Origin: Acidobacteriota bacterium
Lineage (GTDB): Bacteria > Acidobacteriota > Terriglobia > Acidiferrales > UBA7541
Assembly (NCBI GenBank): GCA_013286465.1
Contig: JABDFR010000012.1
Span: 1 to 55,730, forward strand
Reading direction: 5' to 3'
Length of the DNA: 55,730 bases
Made by a program: the position numbers and the translations under genes. Positions within the stretch are counted from its first letter, which is position 1. Each line of letters starts with the position of its first letter. A model generated the notes under the pieces. That model made no database searches. It saw only the letters and a program-made list of their open reading frames with translations, and was not told the origin of the DNA. Positions 8,488 to 15,414 of this stretch are shown piece after piece.

Positions 8488-9444
8488 GTGAGCGCACCGC
8501 AACCGGTTACAGCGCCTGCCGGGCCCGCGGATGTTGACCTCAGTGTCAGCGTCGGTACACTTCTCTTTCAAAATCCCATAATTGCTGCCAGCGGGACATT
8601 CGGCTATGGAGTCGAGTTTGCCGAGCTTGTCGATCTGAACCGGCTTGGCGGGTTTGTGGTCAAGGGGCTCTCGGCCCAGCCTATGGCTGGGGCGCCTGCG
8701 CCTCGGATCTGGGATACCGCCTCCGGGATGGTTAACGCCATCGGGCTGCAGAATATCGGGGTGCGGGCGTTTGTTGCCGAGAAGCTTCCTCTGTTGCGCG
8801 CTTACCACACTCATGTCATTGCTAACGTCTTCGGTCGGTGCGCCGAGGACTACCTTGAGGTGATCCGGGTTCTCAATGATGCGGAGGGGGTGTCGGCTTA
8901 CGAGCTCAACGTCTCCTGTCCGAATGTGGACAAGGGCGGGGCGGAGTTCGGGGGCGACCCGATCGTGCTTGGTGGCATCGTAGGGGAGGCTCGACGAGTA
9001 TCCAGGCGACCTCTTTGGGTGAAGCTGGCACCGACTGTTGGATTCATTGGACTTATGGCGCGAGCGGCCGAAGACGCCGGAGCAGACGCCCTTACCATCG
9101 CGAATACCTACCCTGCATTGTGTCTAGATCCACACACTCGGAAGTCCCGGCTGGGTAGTACCACCGTCGGATTGTCCGGGGCGGCCATAAAACCTATAAC
9201 TATGAGGCTCGTGAACGAGGCTTCGAGGGCGGTGAAAGTACCAATCATCGGCCTCGGAGGTATCGAAAGCCCGGGTGACATAGTCGAATATGTGGCCGCC
9301 GGGGCGACGGCAGTGCAAGTCGGGACGGCCCACTTTGTGGATCCCAGGGCCAGCGAGAGGCTGGTCGAGGGACTCGAAAAGTGGTGCAGGAACGATAACA
9401 CTATTAGAATCAGCGAATTGAAAGGCAGTCTACAGAAGAGTTAG
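8488..9444 (+). CDS. pyrD: Dihydroorotate dehydrogenase, class 1
   Basis: FMN enzyme oxidising dihydroorotate to orotate. The 318-residue protein has NPIIAASGTFGYG, the catalytic-Cys segment NVSCPNVDKGG (Cys instead of the Ser of class 2), and the phosphate-binding end GLGGIESPGDIVEYVAAGATAVQVG. The absence of a membrane extension and these motifs suggest class 1B (NAD-linked with PyrK), but no pyrK is seen here. GTG 8488 is preceded not by a clear ribosome site but by TGATAGACT (8470-8478), an extended -10-like sequence 9 nt before the start, so the message may be leaderless. It starts a + strand run pyrD-rlpA-pyrF. Confidence 0.94.
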   Translation: MSAPQPVTAPAGPADVDLSVSVGTLLFQNPIIAASGTFGYGVEFAELVDLNRLGGFVVKGLSAQPMAGAPAPRIWDTASGMVNAIGLQNIGVRAFVAEKLPLLRAYHTHVIANVFGRCAEDYLEVIRVLNDAEGVSAYELNVSCPNVDKGGAEFGGDPIVLGGIVGEARRVSRRPLWVKLAPTVGFIGLMARAAEDAGADALTIANTYPALCLDPHTRKSRLGSTTVGLSGAAIKPITMRLVNEASRAVKVPIIGLGGIESPGDIVEYVAAGATAVQVGTAHFVDPRASERLVEGLEKWCRNDNTIRISELKGSLQKS

Positions 9445-9447
9445 AGA

Positions 9448-9476
9448 TGGAAATACAGGCTCAAAAACGGTATAAT
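9448..9476 (+). promoter_or_regulatory. Sigma-70-type promoter upstream of rlpA
   Basis: TGGAAA (9448-9453), 17 bp, then a perfect TATAAT (9471-9476). Transcription would begin near 9483, which rules out the in-frame ATG at 9447 and supports ATG 9507 as the rlpA start. Confidence 0.6.
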
Positions 9477-9506
9477 TCGCTGATTCAAAAAAGGTTAGGT
9501 GAAAAT

Positions 9507-10019
9507 ATGAGTCATAAAAATATCGCAACCGTCGGGGCCGTACTTTTAGGCTTCTTACTCTTTTGCGTGGCCCCAACCCTAAATGCACCATCAGCAGTCG
9601 CAGCATCGGATGCAGACCTCTTCACGCAGTCCGCCCAAGCCCCGGCGCGGACGACTCTAGCCACCCCCAACCCAGCCTTGGCACCGAAGCCTGGGAAAAC
9701 CTGGGAATGCGTCTCCAGCTGGTACGGCGAGGATTTCGACGGCCGTCCGACAGCCAATGGCGAGACCTATGATATGTACGGCGTGACCGCCGCCCACCCC
9801 ACCCTACCCCTGGGATCCATCGTCCGGGTGATCAACCCGAAGAATAACCGCAGCCAGATTGTCCGTATCAATGATCGCGGGCCTTATGTGGAAGGACGCG
9901 GACTGGACGTTTCCTACGAAGTCGCGCGCCGGCTGGGATTTGACCAGCGCGGAGTGGCCAAAGTGCGGCTTGTACTCTTGGAGGTGCCTTCACGGCCCGT
10001 ACCGACTCCCGGTCAATAA
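9507..10019 (+). CDS. rlpA: RlpA-like double-psi beta-barrel lipoprotein/secreted protein
   Basis: A 170-residue exported protein with a Sec signal (SHKNIATVGAVLLGFLLFC...) and a C-terminal RlpA domain: SSWYGEDFDGRPTANGE, VTAAHPTLPLGSIVRVIN, VRINDRGPYVEGRGLDVSY. RlpA proteins bind or cleave denuded septal peptidoglycan; the Asp in NDRGPY matches the family catalytic position. The SPOR domain of E. coli RlpA is absent. The start is ATG 9507 (AGGTGA upstream). The coding strand is markedly C-rich compared with pyrD and pyrF on either side, and it has its own promoter although it ends only 8 nt before the apparent pyrF start. Confidence 0.87.
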   Translation: MSHKNIATVGAVLLGFLLFCVAPTLNAPSAVAASDADLFTQSAQAPARTTLATPNPALAPKPGKTWECVSSWYGEDFDGRPTANGETYDMYGVTAAHPTLPLGSIVRVINPKNNRSQIVRINDRGPYVEGRGLDVSYEVARRLGFDQRGVAKVRLVLLEVPSRPVPTPGQ

Positions 10020-10027
10020 TCGTCGCC

Positions 10028-10711
10028 TTGGATCTCGACAGCGCCAGGGATGCAATAGCCCTGGCGCGACGGCTTCGCGGCCATGTCGGGATGGTCAAGG
10101 TGGGGAATCAGCTTTTCACCGCCGAAGGCCCGTCTGTGGTTCGATCGCTCGCGCGGATGGGTTTCGGCATTTTTCTTGATCTGAAATTTCACGATATTCC
10201 GAATACGGTGGCGCATGGCGTGGCTTCGGCTTGCCATCTACCAGGGGTGCGTTTGTTGACGCTGCATACTTTGGGAGCTGCGGAGATGATGGCGGCGGCG
10301 CGGCGGGCGGCGGATTTGGTGAAGCATCCACCGAAGTTGCTCGGTGTGACGCTGCTGACTAGTCATACGGCGGATTCGATACGGAGCGTTGGAATAGCCG
10401 GGCCTCCGGCGGCGCGAGTGGTGAAGCTGGCGCGGCTGGCGAAATCTGTTGGGCTGGATGGAGTGGTTTCTTCGGCGCATGAAGTTCGCGCGATTCGGCG
10501 GGCTTGCGGGCCGAAGATGTTGATTGTGGTGCCGGGAATTCGCCCTGCGGATTCGGCCAGCGACGATCAGGCGCGCATTGCTACGCCCGGAGCCGCGATT
10601 CGCGCCGGCGCCGATTATCTGGTAATCGGGAGGCCGATTACGGCCGCGCGCGATCCCCGCGACGCTGTCGACCGCATCGCCGCTGAGATTGCTGCGGCGC
10701 GTCTTATGTAG
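10028..10711 (+). CDS. pyrF: Orotidine 5'-phosphate decarboxylase
   Basis: Final step to UMP. The ~227-residue protein has the catalytic loop FLDLKFHDIPNTVA, the GVTLLTSH strand and the phosphate-binding end DYLVIGRPITAARDPRDAVDRI, as in the B. subtilis-type group I enzyme. The conserved first strand IVALD begins at codon 10019, upstream of the only canonical start (TTG 10028); the frame back to the stop at 9941-9943 holds no ATG, GTG or TTG. Either TTG 10028 is used and the first strand is shortened, or a rare start such as ATA 10016 or ATC 10019 is used, or the sequence has an error here. The stop TAG 10709-10711 is the head of a repeat. Translation is probably coupled to rlpA. Confidence 0.92.
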   Translation: MDLDSARDAIALARRLRGHVGMVKVGNQLFTAEGPSVVRSLARMGFGIFLDLKFHDIPNTVAHGVASACHLPGVRLLTLHTLGAAEMMAAARRAADLVKHPPKLLGVTLLTSHTADSIRSVGIAGPPAARVVKLARLAKSVGLDGVVSSAHEVRAIRRACGPKMLIVVPGIRPADSASDDQARIATPGAAIRAGADYLVIGRPITAARDPRDAVDRIAAEIAAARLM

Positions 10712-10877
10712 CGCTGGCGTCCCGCCGGCTCTTACGATCAAGATTCAGTCATTGGCTCGCAACATGGCCGGCCCTCCCAACCCAACTACCTCCGTGTATC
10801 CGTGTACCTGCACCGGCGATACTTGTGGGCCCTGCCGTTTTTTGCGCTCGTAAGAGCCGGCGGGACGCCAGCGCTAC
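10708..10877. repeat. GTAG-headed REP-like doublet, subfamily A
   Basis: Left half 10708-10737 and inverted right half 10848-10877 match the subfamily A element at 3592-3621 at every base I compared. Heads outward, 170 bp. The left GTAG overlaps the pyrF stop codon. The rest of this 268-bp intergenic region holds only the padR promoter. Confidence 0.8.
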
Positions 10878-10942
10878 GTTGGTAGGCCGGCGATTCGGAG
10901 TGTGGTCGGCGTTATAGCAACGCCGGCGGTACTTGGCTTCCC

Positions 10943-10979
10943 TTGACATTCTACGGGTGGGTGCCTATGCTCCCCTAGT
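10943..10979 (+). promoter_or_regulatory. padR promoter with inverted repeat (probable operator)
   Basis: TTGACA (10943-10948), 17 bp, TATGCT (10966-10971). The start codon ATG 10980 follows the -10 by 8 nt, so the mRNA is probably leaderless. TCTACGGG (10950-10957) and CCCCTAGT (10972-10979) form an imperfect inverted repeat bracketing the -10, resembling the TCTAGGA/TCCTAGA repeats at the other padR promoter (17216-17260). Confidence 0.65.
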
Positions 10980-11342
10980 ATGTCTACCCGAGAACAGCGC
11001 GAACGCGTTGAGCTCTTGCAGGGGACCTTGGACCTGCTGATTCTGCGGACGCTTTTGCGCGGGCCTGTGCATGGGCACGCTATTGCCAAGGCTATTGAAT
11101 TTAATTCTGATGAGGTGCTGCAAGTTGAACAGGGGTCGCTTTACCCCGCGCTGCACCGATTGATCAAGCGCGGGTGGATCTCCGTGGAAGAGGGGACTTC
11201 GGAGAATAACCGGCGGGCTAAGTTTTATCGTTTGACGCCTAAGGGGCGGCGGCAACTGGCACTTGAAACTAGCAAATGGGACAAGTTGGTGGGGGCGATT
11301 GGGCGGATTCTGCGTCCGGCGGAGTCGGAGAGCGAGTCCTGA
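10980..11342 (+). CDS. PadR-family transcriptional regulator
   Basis: A 120-residue PadR winged-helix repressor: [64 protein letters not shown]. In this lineage PadR genes usually sit in front of ADOP permeases; here the next gene on the strand is a pseudokinase-TonB fusion 190 bp downstream. Autoregulation through the inverted repeat over its own promoter is likely. There is no ribosome-binding site; see the leaderless promoter. Confidence 0.9.
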   Translation: MSTREQRERVELLQGTLDLLILRTLLRGPVHGHAIAKAIEFNSDEVLQVEQGSLYPALHRLIKRGWISVEEGTSENNRRAKFYRLTPKGRRQLALETSKWDKLVGAIGRILRPAESESES

Positions 11343-11384
11343 CCCGGCGTTAGCGCCTGCTCATCACTTTTGTGGACGCTGCAA

Positions 11385-11410
11385 GACGCTGGGCTGAAGC
11401 CCACCGCTAC
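11385..11410 (-). repeat. GTAG-headed REP-like element, subfamily D (single)
   Basis: Minus strand: GTAGCGGTGGGCTTCAGCCC then AGCGTC, a GGGCT/AGCCC hairpin behind GTAG. Near-identical to 51814-51840. It lies between padR and the pseudokinase gene. Confidence 0.65.
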
Positions 11411-11532
11411 GAAACCTCTTCCTTATTGCTTCCCGAGTGGACGGGTGTCGAACGCGCTGCTCCTTGCCAGAGTTTTCTTGGAGCCTGGGAGTTCTGGATG
11501 GAGAATATGGCGACCAGCTCTCCGAGGGTGAC

Positions 11533-12933
11533 GTGGCCGAGGCTTGGAAGCAGTGGGAAGGGCAAGCGGTCAGCGCGGAATTGCGGCTGGGGCCCTATTT
11601 GGGTGGTTCCCCGCGCGGGGCTGTTTTTAAACTTCTGAGTGACGATCCAAACCTTCAATCAGCGGCGATCAAGCTGATCGCGCAGGAATCTCCTTTCGCG
11701 GAAAACCGGTTTGCGTCTTGGCGATTTGCTTCTACGTTGTCTCACCCGAATTTGATCCGGATATTTCAGAGTGGACGCTGCCAGATTGGCGATGCGCGGT
11801 TGCTTTACGTGGTGATGGAACTTGCGGACGAGGATCTCTCGCAAATTATTCCGCGGCGGCCGCTTACGGAGATCGAGGCGCGCGAGTTGCTGCCTCCGGT
11901 GCTGGACGCGCTGGAGTATCTGCACGCGAACGGCTTGGTGCACGGAAGCATACAGCCCGCGAATATCATGGCCAGCGGCGAGCAGTTGAAACTTTCGGGC
12001 GACGGAATTCGCCGCATCGGTGACGCGATCAACGATCCCGGCGATTACGATCCGCCGGAGAGCGTGAGTTCGACGGCAGGGGATGTTTGGTCCCTGGGCA
12101 TGACTTTGGTCGAGATATTGACGCAGCGTTTGCCTACCTGGGACCGGGATGCGGCGGGCGAGCCGGAAACTCCGAAAAGTTTGCGGGCGCCGCTTTTCGA
12201 TATTGCGCTGAATTGTTTGCGGCGGGATCCCACGCGCCGGTGGACGATGACGCAGATTGCCGAGCGGCTGCGGCCTGCGGTTACGGCGGCACAGCGGATC
12301 GAAGCGCCGGTTCCGCGAGAAGCTGCGCCGGGGAATACTCGATATTTGATCGCTGCCATGATTTTGTTTTTAGCGTCGACGGGCTTCGCGAGTTGGAAAT
12401 TGTTGATTCATCCTTCGCGGGAGGACGCGCGGGTTTCACACGTGACGCCGAAGCCCGCGAAGAGGAATTTGCCAGAGCCACGGGCGGTGGATCTTCCGCC
12501 TACGCCGCCGGAAAAAAAGCCGGCGGTGCTCAGTGATGAGCGCACTCCTGTTGGCAGCGTTGCGCCGAACCCTGCCGCTGCGACACCCGCGCCGAAGCCG
12601 GTCGCGGTCGCACCTGCACCAGCGCCTAAGATTCCGGCGCCGACGCAGGCGAGCAGCGGCGTCGTTCATCAAGTGCTGCCCGACGTGACGCAGAAATCTT
12701 TGGGGACGATTCGCGGGACGGTGCGGGTGGCGATCGCGGTGAGCGTCGATTCTTCCGGGCATGTGAGCGACGCGACCATCGATTCGCAGGGGCCGAGCGC
12801 TTATTTTGCGAATGTGGCGCTGGAAGTGGCGCGGCAATGGAAATTTGCGCCCGGTCGCGCGGGCACCTGGACCGTGCATTTCGAATTTTCGCCCGATGGT
12901 GTCAAGGCTTCTGCTGACCCGTCCGGTCCTTGA
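11533..12933 (+). CDS. Pseudokinase-TM-TonB C-terminal domain fusion protein
   Basis: About 466 residues. N-terminal ~250 residues align with bacterial Ser/Thr kinases: AAIK keeps the ATP-anchoring Lys47 and the late lobe has GDVWSLGMTLVEILTQ. However the catalytic loop HRDxKPxN reads HGSIQPAN (H137, S139 for Asp, Q141 for Lys) and DFG reads GDG, so both catalytic Asp residues are missing: a pseudokinase. A membrane helix follows (~residues 268-290, AAMILFLASTGFASW), then a Pro/Ala-rich spacer, then a TonB-family C-terminal domain (RVAIAVSVDSSGHVSDATI ... ALEVARQWKFAP). The order is cytoplasmic pseudokinase, inner-membrane anchor, periplasmic TonB domain. The frame opens at GTG 11437, but GTG 11533 has GAGGGTGA just upstream and begins AEAWKQWEGQ, right before the kinase lobe. 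Role unknown; perhaps a sensor or scaffold tied to outer-membrane transport. Confidence 0.8.
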   Translation: MAEAWKQWEGQAVSAELRLGPYLGGSPRGAVFKLLSDDPNLQSAAIKLIAQESPFAENRFASWRFASTLSHPNLIRIFQSGRCQIGDARLLYVVMELADEDLSQIIPRRPLTEIEARELLPPVLDALEYLHANGLVHGSIQPANIMASGEQLKLSGDGIRRIGDAINDPGDYDPPESVSSTAGDVWSLGMTLVEILTQRLPTWDRDAAGEPETPKSLRAPLFDIALNCLRRDPTRRWTMTQIAERLRPAVTAAQRIEAPVPREAAPGNTRYLIAAMILFLASTGFASWKLLIHPSREDARVSHVTPKPAKRNLPEPRAVDLPPTPPEKKPAVLSDERTPVGSVAPNPAAATPAPKPVAVAPAPAPKIPAPTQASSGVVHQVLPDVTQKSLGTIRGTVRVAIAVSVDSSGHVSDATIDSQGPSAYFANVALEVARQWKFAPGRAGTWTVHFEFSPDGVKASADPSGP

Positions 12934-12937
12934 AAGC

Positions 12938-12963
12938 GGCCCGCCAGAAAACGCGGGCCCTAC
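12938..12963 (-). repeat. GTAG-headed REP-like element, subfamily B (single)
   Basis: Minus strand GTAGGGCCCGCG, loop, GGCGGGCC; same subfamily and the same outer flank as 8385-8412. It begins 4 bases after the stop of the pseudokinase-TonB gene. Confidence 0.7.
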
Positions 12964-13000
12964 GTTCGGAAAACCGCGCTTCTCGCGCGGGCTTTCGTTT

Positions 13001-13462
13001 TCAGAGTTTGGATGGCAGATTGAAAGTTCCATCGACTAGCTGCACGAAATTTCTCTCTTCGCGCAAGATAATTTTCCGCGACTGCATCATGGCGGTATCC
13101 TCGCGGAACTCAGAATCCGTCTTCAAGCGGTTTCTGTACGCCTCATAGGAATTCAGACTGTCGAAGGCGATCAGTCCCCAGGCGATATCGTTCGTTCCTT
13201 CGTGCGGCAGAAAATAGCCGACGAGGTGCCCACCGCACCGGGGAATGATGGTGATTAAATTTTCGGCGTGCTTTTTGAAGCCGTCGCGCTGGAACGGATC
13301 AATCTGATAGCGGATCACGCATAGGATGGTCATTTTTTTTCCCTTCGTGATTTCTTGAATTGGTGAATCGGCGCCCAACGATAAAACTGCAAGCGCCGCC
13401 GCGAGGCCTTGGAAGACTTCGCGGCGGCTGATTGGTGCGATGAGTGTTTCTGGGGCTCGCAC
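13001..13462 (-). CDS. NIPSNAP-family protein, possibly Tat-exported
   Basis: A 153-residue protein whose last ~110 residues are a NIPSNAP (dimeric alpha/beta-barrel) domain, starting [14 protein letters not shown] and containing [22 protein letters not shown]. Two starts are possible. GTG 13462 adds a leader with a twin-arginine-like SRREVF followed by [16 protein letters not shown], suggesting Tat export. ATG 13333 has AAGGG 7 nt upstream and gives a bare cytosolic NIPSNAP domain. I list the long form because the leader is too signal-like to be chance, but both products may exist. Function of bacterial NIPSNAPs is poorly known. It is divergent from an ArsR-type regulator. Confidence 0.75.
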   Translation of the reverse strand: MRAPETLIAPISRREVFQGLAAALAVLSLGADSPIQEITKGKKMTILCVIRYQIDPFQRDGFKKHAENLITIIPRCGGHLVGYFLPHEGTNDIAWGLIAFDSLNSYEAYRNRLKTDSEFREDTAMMQSRKIILREERNFVQLVDGTFNLPSKL

Positions 13463-13479
13463 GCCGGCGAGTGTGCCAG

Positions 13480-13508
13480 TTGACCTGCGGGAACGATTCG
13501 TTTATGGT
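13480..13508 (+). promoter_or_regulatory. Promoter of the ArsR-like gene
   Basis: TTGACC (13480-13485), 17 bp, TATGGT (13503-13508). ATG 13515 follows 6 nt later, so the transcript would be nearly or fully leaderless. This also supports ATG 13515 rather than upstream starts. Confidence 0.6.
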
Positions 13509-13514
13509 CAAAGT

Positions 13515-14219
13515 ATGAATGTCGAACATTATGCGGATGCCGCGATTTCGAAAATTGCGGCGGCCATCGGGGAGCCGGCGCGGGCGCGCATGCTGTATTG
13601 CTTGATGGATGGGCACGCGCGCACGAGTACCGAGCTTTCGGTAGTGGCGGAGGTGAGCCCGGCGACTGCCAGCGTGCATTTGAATCGCCTGCGGATGGAG
13701 CGGCTGGTGAAAGTGCAGGCGCAGGGCAAGCACCGGTTTTACAGTCTCGATGGGCTGGAAGTGGCCGGCGCGCTCGAAGGATTGAGCGTGCTGGCTGGGG
13801 GAACTCGCAGCAAGTTTGTGCCGAGCACGCCGAGCCGGTTGCGTGCGGCGCGGACTTGCTACGATCATTTGGCCGGGGCGGTGGGAGTTTCGTTGCATGA
13901 TCGATTTCAGGCGCTGGGATGGATTTCAGCCGGTGCGAAAGATCGCGCGGGCGCTTACGAACTCACGATCGGAGGAACTCGGGCTTTCGAGGCGCTGGGT
14001 ATTGATATTGAAATGACGCGCGCTTTGCGCCGGCGCTTTGCCTGCGCTTGTTTGGATTGGAGCGAGCGGCGGCCTCATGTTGGCGGGGCGTTGGGCGCGG
14101 CGATTTTGAAATTGGCGCTGAAACGAAAATGGGTGGTGCAGGATCTGGACAGCAGGGCGCTGGGAATTACGAATTATGGCCGGCGGGAAATTTTGAATCG
14201 GTTTGGATTGCGGGTTTGA
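13515..14219 (+). CDS. ArsR-type winged-helix transcriptional regulator
   Basis: A 234-residue protein. The N-terminal ~90 residues form an ArsR HTH (GEPARARMLYCLMDG, TSTELSVVAEVSPATASVHL, RLVKVQAQGKHRFYSL). The C-terminal ~120-residue extension ends with a Cys-containing block FACACLDWSERRPHVGGALG found in a long-ArsR subgroup; these Cys/His residues could sense a metal or oxidant, which is inference. Divergent from the NIPSNAP gene with about 50 bp between starts, so that gene is its most likely target. Confidence 0.85.
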   Translation: MNVEHYADAAISKIAAAIGEPARARMLYCLMDGHARTSTELSVVAEVSPATASVHLNRLRMERLVKVQAQGKHRFYSLDGLEVAGALEGLSVLAGGTRSKFVPSTPSRLRAARTCYDHLAGAVGVSLHDRFQALGWISAGAKDRAGAYELTIGGTRAFEALGIDIEMTRALRRRFACACLDWSERRPHVGGALGAAILKLALKRKWVVQDLDSRALGITNYGRREILNRFGLRV

Positions 14220-14264
14220 ACGAGTGCGCGCTCCAAGGCGCCGTCTGACCAAGCCGAATAATGC

Positions 14265-14289
14265 CGGGCGCAGCAAGCCGCGCCCCTAC
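14265..14289 (-). repeat. GTAG-headed REP-like element, subfamily C (single)
   Basis: Minus strand GTAGGGGCGCGG, then CTTGCTGCGCCCG; one mismatch to the copy at 42325-42353, 28 kb away. It lies between two convergent genes. Confidence 0.7.
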
Positions 14290-14303
14290 GAAAATCAGGT
14301 TCT

Positions 14304-15302
14304 TTATTCCTGGCACATTAGGACGATTTTTCCTGTGACGGCGGCGCGCTCGAGCATTTCGTGGGCGCGAGGGGCTTCGCGTAGCGGTAGGCGCGCGGAA
14401 ACGATCGGGCTGATCGATTTTTGTTGCAGCATGGTTAGCAAGCGCGTGAGATCTTCGCGAAACCATTCGGGATGCGCCTTCTTATCCGTGGTGATGCTGT
14501 ACCAGCGGGCGGATTTTCCGGGGAAGAGTTTTATTAGCGTCAGCCAGGTGAAGCTGGCGCCGGCCAGCAGCATGTTGCGGCGGCCGCCTTCGATCGCGGC
14601 GGACATTCCGTAGCCGATGAAACGGCCACCCTTGCCGAGGGCGCTGTAAGAACGCAGCCAGTTGCGTCCGCCGATGGGATCGAAGACTGCATCCACGCCC
14701 GCGGCGCGCTTGGTGAAATCTTCGTTGCGATAATCGATCGGAATTCCGCCTAGCGCGCTGACTAGATCGTGCTTGGGTTTCGACGCGGTGCCGAACATTT
14801 TCAGGCCTGCCAGTTTGCCGAGTTGCAGCGCGGCTGTTCCCACTCCTCCGGCGGCGCCGTGGATCAAGACGCTCTCGCCCTGCCGCAACTTTGCGATGCG
14901 ATGGATTAATTGATAGGCGGTGGTGTAATTCAAAACCAGGCTGACTGCTTCGGCGGGATCGAGTCCGGCGGGCATCTGCACCAATTCGGATTCGGGGAGG
15001 ACGATATAACGCGAGTATCCGCCGGTCATGCTCAACGCGATCACTAAATCGCCGGGCTTCCATTGCGTGACGACCGGGCCGCAGGATTCGACGGTGCCGA
15101 CGATATCGTAGCCTGGCGAATACGGCAGCGCCGGGACTGGGGAATAAAGCCCGCGACGCATCAGCACGTCGGCAAACGCTACGCCGCAGGTAAGAATCTT
15201 GATGCGCACTTCATTGGCGGCGGGATCGCGGATTTCGTCTTCGATTACTTTCAGGACTTCGGGCCCGCCGAGAGCGGTGAGCACGACGCGGGTGTTTCGC
15301 AT
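14304..15302 (-). CDS. Zinc-free MDR-family NADPH:quinone oxidoreductase-like protein
   Basis: A 332-residue medium-chain dehydrogenase/reductase. Features: N-terminal GroES-like fold (GVAFADVLMRRGLYS, LPYSPGYDIVGTVESCG), the NADPH-binding AAGGVGTAALQLGKLAG near residue 150, and a C-terminal LPLREAPRAHEMLERAAVTGKIVL. Neither catalytic nor structural zinc ligands are evident, placing it with quinone oxidoreductases/zeta-crystallins. It would reduce quinones or enones using NADPH in the cytoplasm. Monocistronic and convergent with the ArsR gene. Confidence 0.85.
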   Translation of the reverse strand: MRNTRVVLTALGGPEVLKVIEDEIRDPAANEVRIKILTCGVAFADVLMRRGLYSPVPALPYSPGYDIVGTVESCGPVVTQWKPGDLVIALSMTGGYSRYIVLPESELVQMPAGLDPAEAVSLVLNYTTAYQLIHRIAKLRQGESVLIHGAAGGVGTAALQLGKLAGLKMFGTASKPKHDLVSALGGIPIDYRNEDFTKRAAGVDAVFDPIGGRNWLRSYSALGKGGRFIGYGMSAAIEGGRRNMLLAGASFTWLTLIKLFPGKSARWYSITTDKKAHPEWFREDLTRLLTMLQQKSISPIVSARLPLREAPRAHEMLERAAVTGKIVLMCQE

Positions 15303-15400
15303 GGGTCCATCTTAGCGCAAACGCGGATGGACGCTGGTTTGACCAAAATTTAGGGCCATTGAGCCCTCTAGGAATCGCGGCGCGAGTGGAAATCATGCGC

Positions 15401-15406
15401 TACAAT
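15401..15406 (+). promoter_or_regulatory. -10 element of abc-f gene (leaderless start)
   Basis: TACAAT followed by 8 nt and the TTG start codon at 15415. No convincing -35 is seen. The position implies initiation at or next to the start codon. Confidence 0.5.
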
Positions 15407-15414
15407 TAAGGGTC

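Noticed and set aside
11533-12300. Active Ser/Thr protein kinase
   Set aside because: HRD and DFG aspartates are absent (HGS, GDG).
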